A stretch of DNA of 64,000 bases from positions 13,346 through 77,345 of the forward strand of contig JAZRFM010000018.1 in assembly GCA_045661345.1 (NCBI GenBank), read 5' to 3'. Positions 25,891 to 34,428 of this stretch are shown piece by piece. A program made the position numbers and the translations under genes. Origin of the DNA: RUG12461 sp045661345. Its GTDB lineage: Bacteria > Bacillota > Clostridia > Lachnospirales > Lachnospiraceae. The notes under the pieces are model-generated. The model was not told where the DNA came from. It made no database searches and was given only the letters and a program-made list of their open reading frames with translations. Numbering within the stretch: position 1 is the stretch's first letter; each line of letters opens with the position of its first letter.

Positions 25891-25931
25891 AAACAATGCT
25901 TCGGCCAGGAGGGCGGGGCATTGTTTTTTTT
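25891..25931 (+). terminator. Rho-independent terminator after nrdG
   Basis: AACAATGC pairs with GCATTGTT across an 18-base, G-rich loop; a run of nine T follows. Confidence 0.75.
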
Positions 25932-25955
25932 TGTGGCATGGGATAAGATAGGACT

Positions 25956-27146
25956 ATGAGTGTCAGGAATAAATACCGCATCCTGCAGTGCCTGTACTGG
26001 ATGTCAGGATGCGTAGCCTGGGGATATTTTATCTCCTATCTGGATGAATACGGATACAGTGCGCGTGTCAGCGGCCTGATTGCAGCCGGCTTTGCCCTCG
26101 GGGCGGCGCTGCTTCAGCCTTTTCTCGGACGGCTTGCGGATCGAAGCCGTATTTTTCACTGGAAGAACATTTTGCTGATTCTGGATGTGCTGACCCTTTC
26201 CTGTTTCCTGGGGCTATGGTTCACCAACGGGAAAGCGGCGGTGGGGATCCTGTTCGGTGCGGTTTCCATGCTGGTGACGACCATTCTTTCCATGGTGAAT
26301 GTCGCCTGCTTTTACTATGAACACAAGGGGACACCCATGAATTTCGGCTTTGCACGGGCGCTGGGATCCCTTGCCTATGCCGTGCTCTCCGCCATCCTCG
26401 GGAGGCTCATTGCGCCCTGCGGGATCAAGGTCGTCGTGTTTGCGGGGATCCTGATCTTTGCCGCAGAGATCATTCTGGTGTGCAGACTTCCCTATGAAGG
26501 AAAGGTGGAATCCGCAAGGCCTGCAGAGGAGAAGAGAAAAACCGGCTTTGGATCCTTTGTACGAAAGTATCCGGCTTTTTTGCTGATGATCATCGCCTGT
26601 ATCCTGTTTCTGACCTTCCATAACATGTATTCCAATTATATGCTCCTGATCATGGAGAAGGTGGGCGGTGGAAACGCGCAGCTGGGGATCGCGCTGGCTC
26701 TTGCCGCAGCCCTGGAGATTCCCGTGATGGTTGTGTCCGGATGGCTGGCGAAAAAGATCCCCTCCTACTGGCTTCTGGTGGTGGCCGGGGCAGCCCTCGT
26801 TGTGAGAGGATTTGCGTATCTGGCTGCAGGTACCGTCATGGAGATTTATCTGATCCAGCTTTTCCAGATTCTGACCTTCGCATTGATTGCCAGTGTGGGC
26901 GTATACTTTACGGATGAGACCATGGACCAGGAGGATCTCGCCACGGGGCAGTCCTTTATGGGGATGACCATCGCGGCGGGCAATACCATCGGCTACTTTG
27001 TGGGAGGCTCTTTGATTGACAGCCACGGGGTGGACGCGATGCTGAAAACGGGAACAGCCATCAGCGCCGTTGGCACCGTGTTTGCGGTATTCTCGGCGAT
27101 GCTGCTGACGAGGGCATCAAAACGCAGAAAGCAGGTCACGGGTTAA
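25956..27146 (+). CDS. MFS transporter
   Basis: A 396-residue major facilitator protein with about 12 hydrophobic spans in two halves joined by a charged loop near residues 185-205 (EGKVESARPAEEKRKTG). The motif GRLADRSRIFHWK near residue 60 corresponds to the conserved loop between spans 2 and 3. The overall pattern is like the LacY/nucleoside-symporter branch (MFS_1-like). Substrate unknown. It abuts the next gene directly (TAAATG). Confidence 0.88.
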   Translation: MSVRNKYRILQCLYWMSGCVAWGYFISYLDEYGYSARVSGLIAAGFALGAALLQPFLGRLADRSRIFHWKNILLILDVLTLSCFLGLWFTNGKAAVGILFGAVSMLVTTILSMVNVACFYYEHKGTPMNFGFARALGSLAYAVLSAILGRLIAPCGIKVVVFAGILIFAAEIILVCRLPYEGKVESARPAEEKRKTGFGSFVRKYPAFLLMIIACILFLTFHNMYSNYMLLIMEKVGGGNAQLGIALALAAALEIPVMVVSGWLAKKIPSYWLLVVAGAALVVRGFAYLAAGTVMEIYLIQLFQILTFALIASVGVYFTDETMDQEDLATGQSFMGMTIAAGNTIGYFVGGSLIDSHGVDAMLKTGTAISAVGTVFAVFSAMLLTRASKRRKQVTG

Positions 27147-27788
27147 ATGGGGAATGACAAGATGAATCAAGTGGAAATTGACGGATTCCTGTTTTCCGAT
27201 CCCGCGGAGACCGCACAGGCGAAGAAGGAGATGGAGGGGATCCGCTATCTCCGGACGAAGCTGGATAGGGACAATCCGGAACAGGTGCTGATGGTCTATA
27301 ACCAGGCCGTGGACCAGCAGCTGTTTGTCACACCGGTGGGCTATCATTTTCTGAAGGAGCTGCAGGACTTTCTGATTACCATCCCCTTTATCAAGGATGA
27401 GGACATCCATCGGATCGCCATCACGGAGCGGATGACGGAGTCCTTCGAAAAATCCCGCAAAAAAACCGCCCAGGAAAAAAAGAAGCAGGCGGTGAAGCAA
27501 TATGAGGATGAGCGGAAGCTCCGGGAAAAGAAGATTCAGGCGAAAAACACGGATTATAAGGCACGCTTTAGGGTGACCCTGTTTTTTGTGTTTTTGCTGC
27601 TTGCCATGGTGGTGGCCATGTTTGCCATCAATTTTATCAGCAGGGACAATGTCACGATCATCAATTATGAGAATCAGCTGATCAATAAATACGAGGAATG
27701 GGAAAGAGAGCTGGAGGAACGGGAAAACGCGTTGAATGAGAGGGAGCATGCGGTAAATGGAGAGAACGAAAATACTGATCGTGGATGA
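27147..27788 (+). CDS. Uncharacterised membrane protein with coiled coils
   Basis: A 213-residue protein I do not recognise. Residues 1-100 are soluble; 100-140 are a lysine/glutamate-rich helix (KKTAQEKKKQAVKQYEDE), followed by one membrane span near 145-168 (VTLFFVFLLLAMVVAMFAI) and a C-terminal helical tail of heptad-like charged residues (EEWERELEERENALNERE). Met6 (27162) is an alternative start. Its end overlaps the response regulator gene by 32 bases, so translation is coupled to it; it may be an accessory sensor for that two-component system. Confidence 0.75.
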   Translation: MGNDKMNQVEIDGFLFSDPAETAQAKKEMEGIRYLRTKLDRDNPEQVLMVYNQAVDQQLFVTPVGYHFLKELQDFLITIPFIKDEDIHRIAITERMTESFEKSRKKTAQEKKKQAVKQYEDERKLREKKIQAKNTDYKARFRVTLFFVFLLLAMVVAMFAINFISRDNVTIINYENQLINKYEEWERELEERENALNEREHAVNGENENTDRG

Positions 27789-28434
27789 TGAAAGCAGGAT
27801 GCGGAAGCTCCTGCGGGATTTTCTGGTGCGCAAGAGCTTTACGGTGCTTGAAGCCGGAGACGGAGAAGAGGCGCTGGAGATCTTTTACAGGGAGAAGGAT
27901 CTGTGTCTCATCATTCTCGATGTGATGATGCCGAAAATCAGCGGCTTTGACGTGTTAAAGGAGATCCGGGAGACCTCAAAGATCCCCGTGATCATGGTGA
28001 CGGCCAAGGGAGACGAATCGGACGAATTACAGGGGTTTGATCTGGGGGTGGATGAGTATATCGCAAAGCCCTTCAGCCCGAAGATCCTGGTGGCACGGGT
28101 GGAAGCGATTTTACGCCGCACGTCATCGGAGGGAGAAGAGGATAAGGTCCTGAGTGTGGGGGAGATCACCCTTGACCGTATGGCGCATCAGGTTACCATC
28201 GACGGGAAAAACATTGACCTGAGCTATAAGGAATTCGAGCTGCTGGCCTACTTCATGGAAAACAACGGTATTGCCCTGTCCAGGGAAAAGATCCTGACCA
28301 GTGTCTGGAACTACGATTATTTCGGCGATGCGAGAACCATTGACACCCATGTCAAAAAGCTCCGCAGCAAGCTGGGAGAGAAGGGGGACTACATCAAGAC
28401 CATCTGGGGAATGGGCTATAAGTTTGAGGCATAG
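27757..28434 (+). CDS. OmpR/PhoB-type response regulator
   Basis: A 225-residue regulator: receiver domain (1-120) with the acidic pair in ILIVDDES, phosphorylation site Asp in LIILDVMMP, and Lys in YIAKPFSP; then a winged-helix DNA-binding domain (130-225) with LSYKEFELLAYF and the recognition-helix region TIDTHVKKLRSKLG. It begins inside the preceding gene and lies 9 bases before a hybrid kinase. Either that kinase or the one at 30947 may be its partner. Confidence 0.95.
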   Translation: MERTKILIVDDESRMRKLLRDFLVRKSFTVLEAGDGEEALEIFYREKDLCLIILDVMMPKISGFDVLKEIRETSKIPVIMVTAKGDESDELQGFDLGVDEYIAKPFSPKILVARVEAILRRTSSEGEEDKVLSVGEITLDRMAHQVTIDGKNIDLSYKEFELLAYFMENNGIALSREKILTSVWNYDYFGDARTIDTHVKKLRSKLGEKGDYIKTIWGMGYKFEA

Positions 28435-28443
28435 GAGAGGACA

Positions 28444-30942
28444 ATGATCAGATTTATCGGGATGGATGCCATGCTTCATATCTCCTTCAGTCTGGCGGCG
28501 TTTGTTTTCAGCGTCGTTTTGTTTGCGTTGCTGTGTTTCCGCGGATCGGGGGAGGAGCGGAGCAGCCGGCGTTTCATCACCCTGACGGTGACCATCGTGT
28601 TCGGCAATCTGCTCAGTATACTGGACAACGTCTTCCGGGATGCCGGCATCTTTCCCACGCCCTATGCGATCCAGCTGCTGCTGCTCCTCGGGGTCTATGT
28701 TGCCAATATCCTGCTGACGTATTATATGGCGTATTACATGGAAGGATTCTTCGCACAGTTCAGATGGAAGCAATTCTTCCACAGGTTTCATCTGATTCTC
28801 GTCATCTCGGCGCTTCTCATAACGGTTCTGGCGTTTATCACGCAGCTTGCCCTGTATCGGGGCGAAGAGATCGCTACCGGGCTGCCGATTCAATTCAGGG
28901 TGCTGCTGGGGTATGTGTATGAGCTTTACTTTCTGGTCTATGTCAGCGCCCTTTTTATCATCTACAGGAAAACGCTGACCAGGCGTGCCCGTATTACTTC
29001 CATTTGTGCCTTTGCCGTTGTGATCGGCGGCGTCCTCTTTGAACTGCTGAATACCTTTGGGGTGGGCAGCGGGATCCTCTATAACTATTTCGGTGCGGTC
29101 ATCGGGCTGTACATTTTTTACATCGGGGTGGAGACGCCGGATTACAGAAACCTTGTGCAGTCCATGGAGGAGCTGCGGGAGGCGCGTATCCTTGCCGATG
29201 AGGCAAACCGTTCCAAATCCGATTTTCTGGCAAACATGTCCCATGAAATCCGGACTCCCATCAATGCCATCCTCGGGATGAATGAAATGATCCTGCGTGA
29301 GGAAGAGAATGAGGATATCCGTACCTATGCCGAAAACATCGGCAGCGCAGGCTCGACGCTTCTCGGTCTCATCAATGACATTCTCGACTTTTCCAAAATC
29401 GAAGCCGGAAAGGTGGATATCCGTCCGGAAAACTATGATCTGGCCGTGCTTCTTTCCGATCTTGTCAACATGGTGCATACCCGTGCGGATGAGAAGGGGC
29501 TTCTGCTCCTTACGGAGTTTGACCGGGAGCTGCCGCGCCACCTTTATGGCGATGAGGTTCGCGTCAAGCAGGTGATCTCCAATCTCCTGACGAACGCGGT
29601 GAAATATACGGAGAAAGGAAATGTTTCCTTTACGGTGAGACACGAAAAGGACCCGGAGGATCCGGATGCGGTGCTGCTGCACGTGACTGTGGCGGACACC
29701 GGGATCGGCATCAAAAAAGAAGATCTTTCGAAGCTGTTTGTGGAGTTTGAACGGATAGAGGAAAAACGCAACCGCAATATTGAAGGCACCGGACTTGGCA
29801 TGACCATCACCAAACGTCTGCTTGCGCTGATGGGGTCTTCTTTGCAGGTGGAGAGCATCTACGGGAAAGGGTCCACCTTCTCCTTTGTTTTGAAGCAGGG
29901 CGTGAAGGGATGGGAACCGCTGGGAGATTATCAGGCGGCCGCCCAGGACCGGCTGCGGCTTCATGAACGCTATTATGCATCCTTCACGGCGCCCTCGGCC
30001 CGTATTCTTGTGGTGGATGATAATCAGATGAACCTGATGGTGGTGAAAAGCCTGCTGAAGCAGACAAAAATCATGGTGGATACAGCTACGGACGGAGACG
30101 AGGGGCTGTTTTTGACAAAGCATCAGACCTACGATCTGATTTTTCTTGACCATATGATGCCGCAGAAGGACGGGATCGAGACTCTCCGGGAGCTGCGCGG
30201 CCTTGAGAATAACCAGAACCGGAACAAGCCGGCCATCTGCCTGACCGCAAACGCAATCGCCGGTGCCAAAGAGTTTTACCTGAGGGAAGGGTTCGCAGAC
30301 TATCTGCCAAAGCCCATCAACTCCGGGGAGCTGGAACGGCTGCTGCTGTTTTATCTGCCCCAGGACAAGATCGTGAGAACGACCCCTGCGGACAGAAAGC
30401 CGACGCAGACCATGGATACCCCGGCGGATCAAGAGCCGCCGCAGAGCATGGATACCCCGGCGGAGAAAGAACCGCCGCAGCCTATGGAAACTACGGCGGA
30501 AACGGAGACTGTGAAAAAATACATCACGCCGGTACCGGAAGCGGCAGAACCGTTGGAAACAGACGAATATCAGATCCCGGAGGAGCTTTTCATCCTGGAG
30601 TCATACGGCGTGGATGTGGAGGCCGGTGTGGTAAACAGCGATGATCCGGAGGTCTATATTTCTCTTCTGGAAGCCTTTCATGAGTCCCTGGAAGAGAAGG
30701 CGAATGAGCTGGAGGGCTACCGGATGGAGCAGGATTGGGAAAACTACACCATCCTGGTGCATTCCATGAAAAGCTCGTTGCGGCTCCTGGGGATAGGCGG
30801 GCTCGGAGAAGATGCCCAGGCGCTGGAGTTTGCAGGCAGAGACAGGGACACCGCCTTTATTGATACACACCATGCGGCATTTATGGAGGCGTATCGCGGT
30901 TTGCAGGAGCCTTTGACCAAGGTGTTCTATTTGTTGGGGTGA
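28444..30942 (+). CDS. Hybrid sensor histidine kinase with receiver and Hpt domains
   Basis: An 832-residue kinase. About seven membrane spans occupy residues 10-235; then a HisKA domain with the phospho-His in FLANMSHEIRTPINAI, a HATPase domain (ISNLLTNAVKY, DTGIGI, GTGLGMTITK), a receiver domain (ILVVDDNQMN, Asp in LIFLDHMMP), a proline-rich linker of 12-residue repeats, and a C-terminal Hpt domain whose phospho-His lies in ILVHSMKSSLRLLG. A complete His-Asp-His relay is thus in one chain and could feed the OmpR-type regulator upstream. Confidence 0.93.
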   Translation: MIRFIGMDAMLHISFSLAAFVFSVVLFALLCFRGSGEERSSRRFITLTVTIVFGNLLSILDNVFRDAGIFPTPYAIQLLLLLGVYVANILLTYYMAYYMEGFFAQFRWKQFFHRFHLILVISALLITVLAFITQLALYRGEEIATGLPIQFRVLLGYVYELYFLVYVSALFIIYRKTLTRRARITSICAFAVVIGGVLFELLNTFGVGSGILYNYFGAVIGLYIFYIGVETPDYRNLVQSMEELREARILADEANRSKSDFLANMSHEIRTPINAILGMNEMILREEENEDIRTYAENIGSAGSTLLGLINDILDFSKIEAGKVDIRPENYDLAVLLSDLVNMVHTRADEKGLLLLTEFDRELPRHLYGDEVRVKQVISNLLTNAVKYTEKGNVSFTVRHEKDPEDPDAVLLHVTVADTGIGIKKEDLSKLFVEFERIEEKRNRNIEGTGLGMTITKRLLALMGSSLQVESIYGKGSTFSFVLKQGVKGWEPLGDYQAAAQDRLRLHERYYASFTAPSARILVVDDNQMNLMVVKSLLKQTKIMVDTATDGDEGLFLTKHQTYDLIFLDHMMPQKDGIETLRELRGLENNQNRNKPAICLTANAIAGAKEFYLREGFADYLPKPINSGELERLLLFYLPQDKIVRTTPADRKPTQTMDTPADQEPPQSMDTPAEKEPPQPMETTAETETVKKYITPVPEAAEPLETDEYQIPEELFILESYGVDVEAGVVNSDDPEVYISLLEAFHESLEEKANELEGYRMEQDWENYTILVHSMKSSLRLLGIGGLGEDAQALEFAGRDRDTAFIDTHHAAFMEAYRGLQEPLTKVFYLLG
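30382..30507 (+). repeat. 36-base tandem repeat in hybrid kinase linker
   Basis: Three full units (30382, 30418 and 30454) and half of a fourth encode TPADRKPTQTMD, TPADQEPPQSMD, TPAEKEPPQPME and TTAETE. The unit is a multiple of three, so copy number can vary without frameshift. It links receiver and Hpt domains. Confidence 0.85.
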
Positions 30943-30946
30943 GAGG

Positions 30947-32452
30947 ATGAAGCAGCTGTTCAGATCCATTACCGCAAGAATCGTGTTTGCCATGGCATTG
31001 CTTCTGGCCGGGACGATCCTGCTCACGGTTCTTATGAATACGTTTTTCCTGGCGGATTATTACGAAAGCTCCAAATGCAGCGCCCTGCAGGACACCTATC
31101 AGATGATTGACCTTGCCAGCCGCCGGGGCACCATCGGGACGGAAAGCTTTTCCGTACAGCTGGAAACCGTTACGGATCGGGAGAATATGGATGTGATCCT
31201 CTTTACTTCCGACGGATCCGTGGTATTCGCGACTGCCAGCAATTACGAGGAACTCCGGGATCAGTTTATGACCCTGATCCTGTTTCAGGAGGGAGGGCAG
31301 GACGAAACCATTGCGGAGACAGAGAACTATGTGCTGCGCCATCAGACGGATATCAGGCTGCAGGGTGATTATCTGGTGCTCTGGGGGACGCTTTATGACG
31401 GCAATTTTGTGATGCTGCGGAGTGCGATCTCCAGTATCAGCGATACGGCGAAGCTGTCCAACCAGTTTCTGCTCATGACGGGGATTCTGGCTGCGGTGCT
31501 GGGGATCCTGATCATGTACCTGATCACCCGGCGTCTGACCAAGCCCATTATCCAGCTGACCGAGATCTCGGACCGTATGGCAGAGCTTGACTTTGATGCC
31601 AAGTATACCGGTTCCTCCTATCGGGAGGTAGATGAGCTGGGGGAGAATATGAACCGGCTTTCGGAGAATCTGGAGCAGACCATCTCCGAATTAAAAAGTG
31701 TCAATAACGAGCTGCGCCTGGACAATGAGAGAAAGACGGAGATCGATCTGGAACGAAAGGAATTTCTCTCCAATATTTCCCACGAGCTGAAAACCCCCCT
31801 TGCCCTGATCCGCGGCTATGCGGAGGGATTGTCCGAGGGGGTGACGGGAGATCCGGAGAGTCAGGCTTTTTACTGCGAAGTCATTGCGGATGAGGCGGAA
31901 AAGATGAGCCGCATGGTCGGGAAGCTTCTGACGCTGAATCAGCTGGAGAGCGGCGGAGAGAAGGTCTCGATGGAGCGGTTTGATGTGACATCTCTGATCA
32001 ACGGGGTTCTGTCCGCCAACTCCCTGCTCTTTAAACAGGAGGGGATTACCGTCGAGTTCCCGGAGAGGGAAAGTGTGATGGTATGGGCGGATGAGTTTCT
32101 GACGGAGGAGGTTCTGACCAATTACGTCAGCAATGCGATCCATCATTGCAGGAATGAAATGCTGATCCGGATCCGGATGGAGAAACGGGAGGGCTCCGTA
32201 CGTATTTATGTGTACAACACGGGCGACCCGATTCCGGAGGAATCGCTGGAGCGGATCTGGGAAAAATTCTATAAAGTCGACAAGGCCAGAACCAGAGAGT
32301 ACGGCGGCAGCGGGATCGGGCTGTCCATCGTGAAAGCCATTATGGACCGGATGCATCAGTCCTGCGGCGTGCAAAACATGCCGGGGGGCGTGGAGTTTTT
32401 CCTGGATCTGGATGCAAAGCCCCAGACGGTTGCATGGCCGGAACAAGAATGA
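30947..32452 (+). CDS. Membrane sensor histidine kinase
   Basis: A 501-residue kinase: a first membrane span near residues 10-33, an extracellular sensor of about 130 residues, a second span near 175-200 (LAAVLGILIMYLI), a HAMP linker, HisKA with the phospho-His in SNISHELKTPLALI, and a HATPase domain (TNYVSNAIHH, YNTGDPIPEE, GSGIGLSIVK). It resembles the VanS/PhoR group, the usual partner of OmpR-type regulators. It starts 4 bases after the hybrid kinase gene. Confidence 0.93.
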   Translation: MKQLFRSITARIVFAMALLLAGTILLTVLMNTFFLADYYESSKCSALQDTYQMIDLASRRGTIGTESFSVQLETVTDRENMDVILFTSDGSVVFATASNYEELRDQFMTLILFQEGGQDETIAETENYVLRHQTDIRLQGDYLVLWGTLYDGNFVMLRSAISSISDTAKLSNQFLLMTGILAAVLGILIMYLITRRLTKPIIQLTEISDRMAELDFDAKYTGSSYREVDELGENMNRLSENLEQTISELKSVNNELRLDNERKTEIDLERKEFLSNISHELKTPLALIRGYAEGLSEGVTGDPESQAFYCEVIADEAEKMSRMVGKLLTLNQLESGGEKVSMERFDVTSLINGVLSANSLLFKQEGITVEFPERESVMVWADEFLTEEVLTNYVSNAIHHCRNEMLIRIRMEKREGSVRIYVYNTGDPIPEESLERIWEKFYKVDKARTREYGGSGIGLSIVKAIMDRMHQSCGVQNMPGGVEFFLDLDAKPQTVAWPEQE

Positions 32453-32465
32453 TAAAATAAAAAAG

Positions 32466-33275
32466 ATGGGTATACAATTTGAAAAAAGAAAGAATCGAAT
32501 CAGAAAATTCCTTGTTTCCGGCGTTTTAACGGCGGCTTTGTTTGTGATGACAGGCTGCGGGGAGCAGCTGGTGGACATGACGGATGTCGAGGAACAGCAG
32601 ATCGTCACCTATGCCGCCCATGTGATCTCCAAATACAACAAGAAGCAGCCCGACGGGATCTGTTTCGTGCCGGTGCAGGAGACGGAGGGTATGGCATCGC
32701 CCCTTTCGGAGACCCCCATGCAGCAGGATGCGGCGGTGGAGGAAGTGCCGGAGGGGTATCATGATCCGGCGGAGTTTGCGGATATCCCGACGACGACCGG
32801 GACAGACATGGACGCCATCGAACCGGAAGGATCCGGAGAAGCTTCCCAGGCGCCTTCCATGGAGCTTTCCGAGGTGATGGGGATACCGGGCTTTGACATG
32901 CAATGGACCGGGACGGAAGCGGCTGATGATTACGTGGATCCCAGCGGCGCGACCCTTGCAACGCCGAACAAGGGCTACCGTTATGTGATCCTGACCGTCA
33001 CGATCCGTAACACCACAGACGACACACACCGGTGCAATATCGCGGAGCTTGTGCCCGCCCTCGTCCTGACCGTCAACGGGAGTGAACGGATCGATGCCAG
33101 CCAGATGCTGGTATCCACGGATTTTGCCACTTACAATGCGGATATTGCCGCAGGAGAGTCTGTGGACACGAAACTCTTTTTCCAGCGGAAGGCATCCGAT
33201 ATCGCGGATTCGGACACTTACGGGCTGGAGGTGACCCTGAACGGCGTGACCGGATCCATCAGTCAGGGATCATGA
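32466..33275 (+). CDS. Lipoprotein with DUF4352-like domain
   Basis: About 269 residues. The start at 32466 gives a positively charged leader, a hydrophobic stretch (FLVSGVLTAALFVM) and lipobox MTGC, so it should be exported and lipid-anchored. A low-complexity acidic middle is followed by a C-terminal beta domain with YRYVILTVTIRNTTDD and DTKLFFQ, typical of DUF4352/Telomeric-repeat-like immunoglobulin folds. It lies 13 bases after the kinase gene and may be a surface part of that signalling operon; function unknown. Confidence 0.8.
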   Translation: MGIQFEKRKNRIRKFLVSGVLTAALFVMTGCGEQLVDMTDVEEQQIVTYAAHVISKYNKKQPDGICFVPVQETEGMASPLSETPMQQDAAVEEVPEGYHDPAEFADIPTTTGTDMDAIEPEGSGEASQAPSMELSEVMGIPGFDMQWTGTEAADDYVDPSGATLATPNKGYRYVILTVTIRNTTDDTHRCNIAELVPALVLTVNGSERIDASQMLVSTDFATYNADIAAGESVDTKLFFQRKASDIADSDTYGLEVTLNGVTGSISQGS

Positions 33276-33303
33276 AAAATAATAAAGTTTTACAAAAATA
33301 GGG

Positions 33304-33332
33304 TGCTTTTTTAAAGAAAGTTGTGCTATAAT
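33304..33332 (+). promoter_or_regulatory. Probable promoter of cheV
   Basis: TATAAT at 33327-33332 with a weak -35 (TGCTTT, 33304-33309) at 17 bases. It lies about 50 bases before the cheV start codon. Confidence 0.5.
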
Positions 33333-33380
33333 AACAAGTGTGCGAAAAGCATCACGAAAAAAGGCGGAGGACAGCATTTC

Positions 33381-34292
33381 ATGGAAACAAATATCTTACT
33401 GGAGAATGGTACGAATGAATTGGAGGTTCTTGAGTTCAAGCTGAATGAGAACCACTATGGTATCAATGTCGCGAAGATCAGGGAGATCCTTTCCTATCAA
33501 CCGGTGACCCCGGTTCCGAATGCAAATCCGAATGTGGAAGGTATTTTCATGCCGAGAGACCAGATGATCTCGGTGATCAGTCTCAAGCGATGCCTGGGGC
33601 TTCCGGAGGATGGAAACGAAGGACTTTTCATCATCACCAACTTCAACAGCCTGCATGTCGCATTTCATGTGGATCAGGTCATCGGCATTCACCGTCTTTC
33701 CTGGACGGATATCATTACACCGAATGCCACCATGAACACCGAAGAAGCAGGGGTTTCCACCGGCGTCGTCCGGATTGACGGCAAGCTTGTAGTGATCCTC
33801 GACTTCGAAAAGATCGTTACCGACATCAGCCCGGAGACGGGGCTCAAGGTTTCCGATATCGAGCAGTTCGGCGGCAGAGACCGCTCCAGTTCTCCCATCC
33901 TCATCGCAGAGGATTCCGCGCTGCTTTCCAAGATGATCACGGAGTGCTTAAAGAAATCCGGCTATACCTCCCTGATCGTGAATCCCAACGGACAGGAAGC
34001 CTGGGACAAGCTGGTGGCCTTTAAGAAAGACGGCACGGTACACCAGAAGGTACACTGCATCATTACCGATATCGAGATGCCTCTTATGGACGGACACCGC
34101 CTGACGAAGCTGGTCAAGGAGGATGATGAGCTGAAGAGCATTCCGGTGGTGATCTTTTCCTCGCTGGTCAATGAAGAGATGAGGAGAAAAGGCGAGGCCC
34201 TCGGCGCGGATGCCCAGCTGACGAAGCCTGAGATCGGGAAGCTGGTGGAGGCTGTGGATCGTCTCATCGACAATAATCCGGCGGCAAGATAA
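33381..34292 (+). CDS. cheV: Chemotaxis coupling protein CheV
   Basis: A 303-residue protein: an N-terminal CheW-like domain (about 15-160; FKLNENHYGINVAKIREI, PNVEGIFMPRDQ) that couples receptors to CheA, followed by a receiver domain (about 175-300; ILIAEDSALLSK, phospho-Asp in IITDIEMPLMDG, Lys in QLTKPEIG). The ATG at 33381 is chosen because GGCGGAGGA precedes it and the protein then begins at the usual place. Together with the receptor at 21148 it supports chemotaxis. Confidence 0.95.
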   Translation: METNILLENGTNELEVLEFKLNENHYGINVAKIREILSYQPVTPVPNANPNVEGIFMPRDQMISVISLKRCLGLPEDGNEGLFIITNFNSLHVAFHVDQVIGIHRLSWTDIITPNATMNTEEAGVSTGVVRIDGKLVVILDFEKIVTDISPETGLKVSDIEQFGGRDRSSSPILIAEDSALLSKMITECLKKSGYTSLIVNPNGQEAWDKLVAFKKDGTVHQKVHCIITDIEMPLMDGHRLTKLVKEDDELKSIPVVIFSSLVNEEMRRKGEALGADAQLTKPEIGKLVEAVDRLIDNNPAAR

Positions 34293-34310
34293 AGGAAGTG
34301 TATTATTTGT

Positions 34311-34337
34311 GGGGATGTGATGCAGCGTCACATCCCC
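34311..34337 (+). terminator. Hairpin after cheV, terminator-like
   Basis: GGGGATGTGA and TCACATCCCC pair perfectly around a 7-base loop. The downstream tract (CTATTTATG) is only moderately T-rich, so termination may be partial. Confidence 0.6.
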
Positions 34338-34428
34338 CTATTTATGAATGTGATGTTTTTCGTTTGGGAGCTGTCCAGAGACCTACAGGGTTGTTCTGTG
34401 ACAGATCCTTGCGATCTGGAGGACTGTT

